Shown: positions 55,087 to 64,000 of the stretch, piece by piece
Numbering within the stretch: position 1 is the first letter of the stretch
Layout: each line of letters starts with the position of its first letter
Assembly: GCA_010015655.1 (NCBI GenBank)
Contig: ML976692.1
Location: 491,426 to 555,425, forward strand
DNA length: 64,000 nucleotides
Source: Bimuria novae-zelandiae CBS 107.79
Lineage: Eukaryota > Ascomycota > Dothideomycetes > Pleosporales > Didymosphaeriaceae
Direction: 5' to 3'
The notes under the pieces: model-generated
Told to the model about the DNA's origin: nothing
Database searches by the model: none
The model's input: only the letters and a program-made list of their open reading frames with translations
Translations under genes and position numbers: made by a program

Positions 55087-57402
55087 TCAACCCTCTGCCT
55101 CGATCTCGTAGCTGTTCGACTTATGCTTCGGCTCGAACTTGAAGCCCTCCGCAGCAGGTCCAAGGAACATCTCGCTAAGCTAGTCAGTGCCACGTTCATT
55201 AGCTGCGTCAATGACAACACATACCTGATCTTGATCCAGTCTTTGTAATTCTCGCTCGCCATGAGAGTCTCGAGATCGTCTCGTCCCTTGAACCGCGGCG
55301 GTCGGTCCTGGATATTGGGCGGCAAATGCTCCAACAGACCGATGGGGACGTATCGATGCGCGAAGCTGAGCCACTCCAAAAGGAAGCGGCGAGTAGTGCC
55401 GATGCCCATCTCGTCTGAGCCCCAAGTCTGCAGACCGTATTTGGTGAACTTCTCTATGTAGTTGAGTCGCTCGCTCGCAGACTTATCCAAGTATTGACCC
55501 TTTTCGATTTCTTCAAAGATCCAGGGCTTGATGAGAGCACCTCGGGCTACCATGACAGAGTCCACTTCAGCGTTCTCTAGATGGTCATAGTAATCGACGT
55601 GAGAGTAGCAGTCGCCATTGCCAACGAAATAGACGTGACCTTCATTGGCAAGGTCCCGCGGATCAGCTTCGGCAATAGTGTCGGACCTCGCATTCTGCTC
55701 CTTCTTCAGCCTAGCAATCAGCGAGTTGCATTCGGCAATATAGCTCCAGTCTGCGTTCTTAGTGTAGCGCTGCTGTTTGCTGCGACCATGCAAGGTGATC
55801 GCGGCAACGCCTGCCGTTCCCTTTCCAGATTCGACAGCTTCGTAGCCACCAAGTACAAGACGCTTGATCAGCTTGTCAGCAGTCGGCTGTCCGTCCTTGG
55901 TGCCCATTCGGATCTTCACTGTGATTGGGGTTTCATTGGAAACGTAGTTCATACCGCGTAATGTGGCTTCGAGACGTGCATGACTATCGAGCAATGCAGA
56001 GCCACAGCCCTTCTCGCAGACTAAATTGATTGGGCATCCGCAGTTTAGATCGATGGCGCGAAGCTGAGGGCACAGCGCTGTCAGTACTTCGACCGTCTTC
56101 GTAGCAACCCACGGCTTATTGGCAGCAATTTGCGCCCCGAATTTGAGATCCTTGGTGTTGTCGTAGCCTCGTATGACGGTGTTCTTGTTTTCGAATATCA
56201 CTGGTCGGACTTCAGACTCGTGTGCCTTCATGAGCGCCCACTCGCTCTTCTCTCCTTGAATGAGTGGCAATCCCATGGCCATCTCCGACCAAGTTATTTG
56301 AGCCCCGAGTTCCACACACAAGCGTCTAAAGGGCATGTTACCCTGAGTCGTAAGCGGTGCCAATATGGGAGTCTCAGGACCGTAGTAAAGGCGACGCTTC
56401 TCTGAAGGACGGAAGGGAGGCTCGATGAACTGCGCTCGATTATCCTCTTTCGCGTCCGGATCAATGCCATCTTCAGCTTTGGTCTTCTGTTGCGTGTCAA
56501 AATGTTTCCTCTCGGCGTCGGAGATCGCATTGACCCATTCGATGTAAGCATCCGCTCTAGGGGTTCCTCGACGCCGCCTTGATAGGTCGATCTTGTCCTG
56601 CTTCGATACAAGATTCACAACTCCGACTTCATCTTCGAACTCGCGGGTTTTAGGGTCAGTCTTCGATTTCTCAGGGTCTTCGAGAAGCACGAGCTCCTTT
56701 CTGCCGTCCTCAAGTCCCCTCTCTTCGGAGTGGCTCTTGTGGAACCGACATTTCCAGCCAAGATGGCAGTAGCCCTTTGCTTCATAGACCGGGCATTTCC
56801 CACCAAAAGTCGCGAGATCTTCCCTTCGGCCCTGGGCTAGGTACTTGCGGAGGTCGTGTTCGAACTTGCACTTGCTGCCGAATTGGCACTCTTTGGGTGA
56901 AAATTCAGGGTAAGCAGCACGAGTGGCACAGAGTTGGAGCTTGTCGCGAGAGGTTCCGAAAGATCGACTCGTGTTCTGGCCGGTCTGCTTGCCGTGTTTC
57001 TTGTCTTTCTTCTTGCTCTTGCCACCTTGAGGGTTGTCGCGGGCATCGACCTTCTGATAGCGCTCACCGGCTGCTTCAGCGGCATCGTCGTTTTCAGCCC
57101 CGCCCTTTATTTCTTCCCGAACGCCAGCCGCTGGGTGCAATAGGTACCTTGATATGTTAGGACAAACATACAGCAGTCATGTGGGGTAGTACATACTCGG
57201 TCTTGATGGGGGCAACACCTTTCACACGCTTCACCGCATTTCCTGCGGACTCGTTTTCTTCAATGTGAGGTCTGTCTCTCTTCCTTGGGCTCAGCGTTTC
57301 CATCTTACCATTTGAGTCCGTCTCTTGTGCACCACCATTGGCCTTCTGTTCCACCGCTACTTCCTGTATTATGGAGACTCCGCCGTCTTCGGTGTCCGCC
57401 AT
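55087..57402 (-). CDS. DUS3: tRNA-dihydrouridine(47) synthase (NAD(P)+)
   Basis: Exons 57402-57197, 57147-55225 and 55174-55087 give 738 residues; introns are 49 or 50 bp with GTATGT donors and the joins give KTEYLLHP and [11 protein letters not shown]. The enzyme reduces U47 in the variable loop of tRNAs using FMN. An acidic/basic N-terminus is followed by two CCCH zinc fingers (about 142-166, C...[11 protein letters not shown]; about 187-205, [19 protein letters not shown]), as in Dus3. The flavin barrel begins at [33 protein letters not shown] contains the active-site Cys (residue 450). The frame ends [16 protein letters not shown]. Length and layout are normal for the family. Confidence 0.96.
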
Positions 57403-57784
57403 TGTAGATGCGTGTCTAGACCGGCCGAACTGGAAAGCTCGTGGTCAATTGCTATTTTGGGGTGTGGAGAGACAAGCTTCCTGAAGATTTCAGTGAGAGA
57501 TTTGCAGCTAGACTGAAAGAGGTTAGCGCAAGAGGATGGGCCCGTGCGCCACGGAGCTGGGCACAGGTGACGTATTTCTTCACGAGCTAGGCAGTCGCAT
57601 TAAACCTGGCCGCGTTGTTGCTCTGTGCTATTTCACTCAAACGTCAGATCAGATAACGCTCAAACGCACTGTGTCCTCTTCTCTTCTGCCTATAAACACC
57701 CCGCCCCCCCACACCTTTGGAACCCAGACTTCCCTGCGTAAACAAACACGACACCCCACCTCCAGCCCGCACCCAACAGCAGCC
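57403..57784. promoter_or_regulatory. Shared divergent promoter region (382 bp)
   Basis: It separates the start codons of DUS3 (minus) and the BAP31-like gene (plus). A run of CCCCGCCCCCC lies about 80 bases before the plus-strand ATG. No defined binding site is claimed. Confidence 0.45.
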
Positions 57785-58834
57785 ATGACGCTCTACTACA
57801 GTCTTGTAAGTCCTCTCTGTGGATGCTGAATCTCTTTGCATGCGAAACTCCACGCGAAATATACAGGACGTATACTACAGAGATCGACTGCCGAAGAATT
57901 CCGGCGCGAGGCTGGCGCACAATCCCGCTTTATCGGTCTCTGTGTCGTACTCCTGATGTAATTCATGGGCAATGATGTCTGGGGGCTCTTGCCTCGCCCA
58001 CGCAGCTCGCTGCTTCCAATTGTCCAACCATGATGGAAACGCCAGCAGCCCGACTTCGACGTTCCCTCCCCACCCAGACTCAATCATGCTGCCCACATGC
58101 TTACTTTTGTTCGTTGCGCAGGTTTTCCTACTCCTAGTGACGGAGATGTTCATCTTCCTCGCCCTAATCGTCCCTCTGCCCTTCACATGGCGTCGCAAGC
58201 TCTTCACGTTCATCTCTGAGAGCCCTATCATTGCAAAGCTACAATATGGCATGAAGGTAGGATACGCCGTTACCTCCATTGGCGGCGGAATCTAACTGGG
58301 AAATAGATTACCTTCATCTTCATCCTCATCCTCTTCATTGACAGCGTCAACCGTGTCTACCGCGTCCAGGTCGAATTGGCAGCTTTCCAGAAGACGGATG
58401 GCCGTGGCGGGTAAGCTTGCCCTCTGAACGAGCTGAGATTCAATACACTAACACCTGCTAGACCAGTTGCCATGGGCGGCTCCGAGCGCATGGAGGTCCA
58501 GGCACGCAAGTTCTACTCGCAGCGCAACATGTACCTCTGCGGCTTCACCCTCTTCCTGTCCCTCATCCTCAACCGAACCTATGTCATGATCCTCGATGTC
58601 CTCCGTCTCGAAGAGGAGGTCAAGACCCTCAAGGGTGACCCTGCCACTAAGAACGGAAAGTCCCTCAAGAACGTGGGTGGCGCCGGCGAAGTCGGTGCCC
58701 TTAAGGAGGAGCTTGAGCGCAAGGATCGCGATATGGAGAACCTCAAGAAGCAGGTCGAGAGCATGCAGAAGGAATACAACCGCATGGGCGATCAGGTGTC
58801 CGGCTCAGCTGCCACCCCCCGCAAGGGTCAGTAG
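57785..58834 (+). CDS. BAP31/Yet-type ER membrane protein
   Basis: Exons 57785-57805, 58122-58256, 58307-58410 and 58462-58834 give 210 residues; all joins keep frame. The first exon codes only MTLYYSL and is followed by an unusually long 316-bp intron, then VFLLLVTEMFIFLALIVPLP, KLFTFISESPIIAKLQYGMK and ITFIFILILFIDSVNRVYRV, the conserved first helices of BAP31/Yet proteins. A third helix (MYLCGFTLFLSLILNRTYVM) and a coiled coil (LKEELERKDRDMENLKKQVE) follow. Family members are ER-resident factors in membrane-protein sorting and quality control. The C-terminus ATPRKGQ is not a classical KKxx retrieval signal. Confidence 0.93.
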
Positions 58835-59358
58835 GCTGCAGATTAGCCTGAGGGGGACTTGAACAAGATTCATGGAGCGGGGTGCTGACATGGACAAGCC
58901 CGCTCCCGGGCAGAAATTGCCGCCAGGGTAACAGTTCGAAGGCGGATGTGAGAAGATGTGGGTGATGATGGGAGATGTTTTCGGTACAATTGACCTTCGT
59001 ATTGCCGTCCTGGGGTAGGACACCGTATCAAAAGTGTTGACGCGGTGCGTATACATTGCATGGCATGGGGCTGGAGTTTCAGAGGAGAATAAATGTATGG
59101 CATTGGGTATCGATAGCTATGAGTTTTAACGAGCTGTTGTACATTCCAAGGTTCGAGCTGAATCATGTGAAAGTCGTTAGCCCGAGGGCTATAGATACGA
59201 ATAGTGGAGTGCTGAGCCCAGCAGATGCTTACACAACACCATCAATATAGGGGAAACGATCAAGAGCTCCCACCAAAAGCTCGAATTGTAGGATCATCTA
59301 AATAGTACATATTTCATCGCCCAGAGCCACGAAACCGTGCCGCACGGCTAGAGCTGCA
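58835..59358. other. Intergenic, no gene seen
   Basis: This is the spacer between the BAP31-like gene and the amidase gene. Confidence 0.5.
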
Positions 59359-61244
59359 ATGTCGGACGCACGGGCCGGCTTCATCAATTACCCAGAATCG
59401 AGGCCTCACAACATAGCTTACGAGGCACCCCCGAAGTCTGCGAACCCAGTGATCAAAGGAAGCCCATTGACCTTCCTATCCGCGGTGTATGTATACACCT
59501 TCGTCCAGTACATCCAAACAGCTAACCTTGATAATAGCGTCACGAACGTACCCCTCCTCCCTACCATCCTCTGGCGCAATGCGGGCTTCAACACACTACG
59601 AACGCGTGAAGAGCTTGATAATGTCGAGCCACGATACGATCCCACGGTAGTCCGGCTGCCTTCCCCCGGGGAGGAAGCACTGCCGAGCGCCCTTCGCTAC
59701 GAGAGCCTACGCGTCCCGCCTGGAGACGCGCCGGGCCGCTTCTACACCATCGCCGACTACCATGAGGCGTACAAGAGCGGACGATTGACACCTTCGGACG
59801 TGGTAGAAGCGCTGCTACCGCTCATAAGGAGGGACGCGGCGAATCGCTCGCCGCACTCGACGGCGTTCATAGACACTAGGGTTGACCTTGTGACGCAGGC
59901 TGCTGAGGCTTCGACTAGGCGATGGAAGGAAGGGAAGCCGCTGGGAGTGCTAGATGGTGTGCCGTTCGGTGCTAAGGACGATTTGGATGTGAAGGGGTAT
60001 AAGAGGTACAACGGGACGACGAAGGATTATACCGAGGGCGAGGAGGTGGAGACGAGCTGGTGCGTGACCAAGGTGGAGGAGGCGGGTGGGATAATGGTGG
60101 GGAAGATGAGTATGCATGAGCTGGGGATGGGTAAGTATTTCCTTTCGTTAGAGGTGGCATGGAAGGTTGACAATGAGTCTAACATTACACAGACACCACG
60201 AACAACAACCCGAACTGGGGCACTCCGCTCAACCCATACAACTCGAGCTACTACACCGGCGGATCGACCGGTGGTGGCGCGTATGCCGTCGCTGCAGGCC
60301 TCGTTCCCTTTGCAATCGGATCCGATGGCGGCGGCTCTGTACGCATCCCATCCGGCTATTGCGGTCTCTATGGCCTGAAGACCTCCCACGGCCGCGTCTC
60401 CACTCTCCCTCTTTCCAACTTTGACAACTCCGTCACAGTCCGCGGCCCCGTCGCCAGCACCATGGTCGACCTCGAAATCTCCTACCTTGCCCTCGCTTCA
60501 CCCAACCCGTCCGACCGCCTCTCCGCCAAATTCGCCCAACCCCGCCTCTCCGCCGGCCTCTCGCCCTCCAGCAGCAAGCCCCTCGGCATCTGCAAACCCT
60601 GGTTCGATCGCGCCGACCCCGTCGTCCAGCAAGCCTGCCACGCAGCCCTCCAATACCTCGTCTCCGAGCACGGCTACAGCCTCATCGACATCGCCATGCC
60701 GCTCACCTACGAGGGCCAAATCGCCCACGCCATGACCATTCTCGCCGAGGTAACCACAAAAGTAAAGTCCCTCGCCGGCCTCACCCCAGCCAACAAGATC
60801 CTGCTCAGCGTCTCGCGCGCCACGCTCGCCACAGACTTCCTCCTCGCGCAGAAAGTCCGGCAGATACACATGCAGCATCTCGCGCACCTCTTCACTACCC
60901 ATCCTGGGCTCATTATAGTAACACCGACGACGCCGAATGCGGGGTGGCCGATCGGCGACGGCGAGCTGAGCCACGGCATGACGGATGGGAATACCCAGGT
61001 TAGGAATATGGAGTATGTGTGGCTAGCGAATTTTACGGGCGTGCCGTGCTTGCAGTTTCCGGTCGGGTATGTGAAGCCGGTGAAGGGGGAGGGCAGGGTG
61101 CCGGTGGGCATGATGGGGCATGGTGAGTGGGGAAGTGAGGAGGAGCTGATTGAGTGGGGGTATAAGGGGGAGGAGTGGCTTAATAAGGGATATGAGGGGG
61201 GCAGGAGGAGGCCGGCAGGGTGGGTGGATGTTTTGCGTGGGTGA
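59359..61244 (+). CDS. Amidase-signature family hydrolase
   Basis: Exons 59359-59486, 59538-60130 and 60193-61244 give 590 residues. Introns are 51 bp (GTATGT...AATAG) and 62 bp (GTAAGT...CACAG). The Ser-cisSer-Lys triad is visible: Lys189 in GVPFGAKDDL, Ser265 in TGGSTGGGA and Ser289 in GSDGGGSVRIPS. The family hydrolyses amide bonds, and related fungal proteins act on small carboxamides, but the substrate is not predictable. The first 20-60 residues resemble a fungal amidase N-terminus (FINYPESRP, LWRNAGFNTLR). No signal peptide is seen, so it is probably cytosolic. It is not the mitochondrial GatA as judged by context and N-terminus. Confidence 0.93.
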
Positions 61245-61413
61245 GGTTTTTGTTTGGATAAGTTGGTAGGTTGAAGGTACGGAAGAACTCATCAAGTATG
61301 GCTACAAGAATCTCGCGACCGTGGGGAAATGGCGCAGGGGAAAAAAGCACATAACTGAATTGGAGGAAAGCACCAGACACCTGCTCCTGGCCGCCGAAGC
61401 GCATACCTCTACC

Positions 61414-61918
61414 TCAGCTTTTACATTTTTTGTACTGGCTCACGTCGTCTTCCAAGTCCGTCACCCGCTTTTCAAACTGCTCCAATCTCCCAACAACAAA
61501 AGGACCCGCCATTGCTCTCTTCTGCAGCCACCGAATGCCAGGTTTATACTCCACCAGGTTCGATGCCCTGTTCCGCGCCACTCGCTCTCCCTTCCCCTCC
61601 TCTCACTCGTCCGAGCCTTTCTTTCCAAACAGGTTCTGCAGTCTCGCTCTCGCTGATGGAAGATGCGCGGGGTAGGGGGAGTTTGTTAAAGTCTTTGTTG
61701 CAGCGCGAAAATCGCGCGTGTTTTGGAGATGAGAAGGTCTCTGGGGATGGCATTTTAGGAGGGTCTACGAAGATGGGGTTGGTGTGTTTTGTGTAGGGAG
61801 GTGGTGGTGATGGCGCGCTCGGAGCTTCATTGTCTTTGGGAGAGTCGTTGGTGCTGGGTTTGGGTTGGAGTGGAGTTGGCGGTATGGCAGTTGGGTCTTC
61901 ATTTTTGGTGGAGCTCAT
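61414..61918 (-). CDS. Small conserved fungal protein (unknown)
   Basis: ATG 61918 opens MSSTKNEDPTAIPPTPLQPK, Pro/Ser-rich with IFVDPPKMPSPETF. After about 61610 coding continues in another frame: SNLVEYKPGIRWLQKRAMAG, then VVGRLEQFEKRVTDLEDDVS (heptad-like) to TGA at 61414-61416. A stop in the second frame shows that an intron lies between about 61600 and 61700, but its donor is not resolved. I recall short fungal proteins with the VEYKPGI...KRAMAGPF block, function unknown. Confidence 0.55.
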
Positions 61919-63285
61919 GTCATTGGGGGATGTGTAGACCTGTTTTTATTACGGCGTTGGTGATGTTGTGTTCTGTTAGCTGCTTAATTTTGCTGTTGTT
62001 CTTCGAATAAGAGGGAGGGTGTGGAAACGTCGTGGTACAGGTGTGGACGTTTTATATTGACTTGCGGCAGGACGTTTCTATGGTTCAGTTCCGGTCACCT
62101 TGTTTGTAAATCTGTTTGATCCGGAGGCGGTGTTTATTTAGGGCTTTTTTGCGTGGCGTTGGGAGGGGCCCAGCTGTGAATCACAAACAAGGGTAAAGTC
62201 AGCCAGTATACCTAAAGTATACGTATAGTACCATCAGTATTTCTTTGTCGAGGATAAACGCTTCTGAATACAAATAAATTGAAGGGACTCGTAGGCAACA
62301 CTTTGATAAAAGTATACTGAAGGACATGAAAGAAAGATCCGTCCCTGTGACTGTCCAGCAACCCGAGACCCCGTTCCCGAGGTCCCGAGGTCCCGAGGTC
62401 CCAAGCCCAGCACGTGACTTATGCCTTGCTACGAACCCATAGGCCATGCAAATTTTGGACGAAGAAGTTGTATCCTTGTCATTATTACCTTCGGTAGAGT
62501 TTGAATTCTCCGCAGGTTTCTCCAGCGCATCGATACGTTCTGCGTCGATTCAGCTCCTCGCCTGCAGGTACTGTGAGAGAGAACTTACTTTTCAATTTCT
62601 CTATAATGGTTTCTGTTGAAGCTTGCGACGTCTCTAAGATGCTAATTTTCCTGTGCTCCATATCAGCTGTGTCTCGCTGTCGAGTGATACCAGAGGAAAG
62701 GCTGACCTCTCAGTGTCTCTCTAACCAGATTTCTTCCACTCCTTGCCGTTTCTAGAGGGAACATAGATTCTATATCACTTTAGCACCTCGATAAAAAGAG
62801 AAATTGTCATGATCAAGGAAAGGCTTACCTCGCAATTGCTGGAGATCGCGACATGTCATATTGGAAAGGCTGCGGATGCTTTCTGCTCCATTTCAGCTTC
62901 CAATCCACAAGCACTCTTGTGAGAAGGGAGTAAAAGACCTTAGAGATGCCTAATTGGTGCCCTTTGATTGATATTCAATGTGTTAATATTCTTGTTTTGC
63001 TTCGGTTTTCATTTGCAACGAATACGAGAAGGCAAGACGTACCAGGCAGGGTATGAGGCTCTGCTCAAACAAGGCTTGAGTGCTGATAAGACCCTGGACT
63101 TGAACAATCGTTAGGTCTAATATCCTTGACAAGAAAGTCACATCTTAGACCGAATGGTCCGAGAAAGTCGAAATGCATTGTCAGGGCGGGTTCGTCGCGG
63201 GCCACATACAAACTTTCACTCACTGTTTACATCATGCGACGCATTTCATACGGCTATATCGTAGCCCCCAATGCCAAGTTGATGC
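61919..63285. other. No supportable gene
   Basis: Short frames only. A small 9-bp repeat (CCCGAGGT-type, three copies) occurs at 62375-62402. Confidence 0.45.
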
Positions 63286-63360
63286 ATGCAGATGGTCAGA
63301 CCAATTTTCGGTCAGAGAGATTTTCGGTCAGACCGGTCAGAAACTAATTTCGGTCGGAAA
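63286..63360 (+). repeat. GGTCAGA-containing short repeats
   Basis: Five spaced copies of CGGTCAGA/CGGTCGGA occur in 75 bases, directly before the RIP-mutated element. The same heptamer is the core of the hairpin array at 2541-2811. Confidence 0.5.
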
Positions 63361-63412
63361 GAGGAAGGAATATTCAAATAAGGGAGGGAAGCGTAATAGA
63401 GACAGGGGAGAG

Positions 63413-64000
63413 TAACGCGCGCGCGACGCGCCAATTAGCCTAAACGCGTAGAAAAACTATAAAAGCTACTAAACTTTACTACAAGAACGCGTAGCACGAA
63501 AGCGATTTAAATAAGTTTAGCTATGTAGATAAAAATAATTACGTTAACCTTAAGCCGCCTAGGGCCCTATAACTAAACTATACAAGAAGGATACCTAAAG
63601 GACTAGTTAAGGGCAAGGTAGTAAATAAAAATACAGAGCACACAAGGGCGCGTAGTGTTAAAGGCTAAAACCTAGAGAGAACGCTAGCAGCGATATTAGG
63701 CGCTTTAGAAGACCTTAAGGTAGATAATTTAGCACTAAAAGTGGATAACTAAGAGCTTAAGATAGTAGTTAAAAAGATAATAAAGGAGTTAGCTAACACT
63801 AAGGCACAGCTTGCAGATGCTAGGGCCTAACTATTAAAACTTTTAGGCAAGTTAAGAATATAGATAATAACTAATAGTTTACTATCTTATGCAGACGTAG
63901 CACGCACGCTACTAAGTAGTTAACTTAATAACTTATATACCCTCTTTAGAATAGTAACACTAATAATAATAACTAACATGCCTTACTGCACGATAGACAC
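63413..64000 (+). mobile_element. RIP-mutated retroelement, 5' part (continues beyond window)
   Basis: AT-rich, CpA-depleted sequence begins abruptly after 63412. On the plus strand a coiled-coil-like frame is readable with stops at former Gln codons (LEDLKVDNLALKVDN, ELANTKAQLADARA) at 63690-63850, as in the first protein of LINE or Gag frames. No ends are visible inside the window, so the class is not fixed. Confidence 0.6.

Noticed and set aside
1..64000. tRNA or rRNA genes
   Set aside because: By eye no convincing tRNA clover-leaf with a GGTTCRAATCC-type T-loop or rRNA segment was found; a covariance scan would be needed to be sure.

Overview
This looks like a chromosome-arm segment from a filamentous ascomycete (Pezizomycotina, most likely Dothideomycetes; the class is inferred). 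Genes have short introns (mostly 49-76 bp) with GTAAGT-like donors and CTAAC-like branch sites. The gene families are typical of these fungi (Sfp1-type split zinc finger, Dus3, CTNNBL1, fungal ferroportin, MFS carriers, HeLo-like proteins). Several transposons carry the heavy CpA-to-TpA wear expected from repeat-induced point mutation (RIP). Two runs of N (1573-2287 and 19873-20762) both lie inside transposons.

Layout. 1-725 is the 3' part of a cytochrome P450 gene. 1260-2382 is a small LTR retroelement with matching 5-bp target duplications. 2541-5160 is a decayed, repeat-rich, gag-like region. 5630-8109 holds a broken SprT-like metalloprotease gene beside a complete but RIP-mutated Fot1/pogo transposon. 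8225-11038 has an unknown gene and a ferroportin-like transporter. 15744-17926 is SFP1. 18544-20857 is a piggyBac-like element without visible RIP. 22300-31005 holds two more SprT-like genes, one split by a 6-kb Tad1-like LINE (23110-29172) with a 17-bp target duplication and one intact. 31889-33486 has a DHCR24-like pseudogene and an unknown gene. 35196-38416 is an unusual RIP-mutated transposon with a Tc1/mariner transposase relic and a second, convergent open frame. 38797-42354 has an intact monocarboxylate-type MFS gene and a DHA2-type MFS pseudogene.

From 43.6 to 61.9 kb the window is a conserved, gene-dense block: CTNNBL1 (splicing), a HeLo-like candidate cell-death effector, a large ankyrin-repeat protein, DUS3 (tRNA dihydrouridine synthase) divergent from a BAP31/Yet-type ER protein, an amidase and a small conserved protein. 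The window ends in another RIP-mutated element (63413-64000).

The most interesting signals are: (i) a three-copy SprT-like protease family, with an N-terminal CxCDxC motif in the two copies that keep that region, and with two copies damaged beside or by different transposons; (ii) the two-gene mariner-type element; (iii) GC-rich, CpA-containing islands inside three otherwise RIP-saturated elements, each coding for a cysteine-containing segment; (iv) a HeLo-like protein with a short GN-type motif that has look-alikes upstream; and (v) a tandem array of small hairpins with covarying stems.
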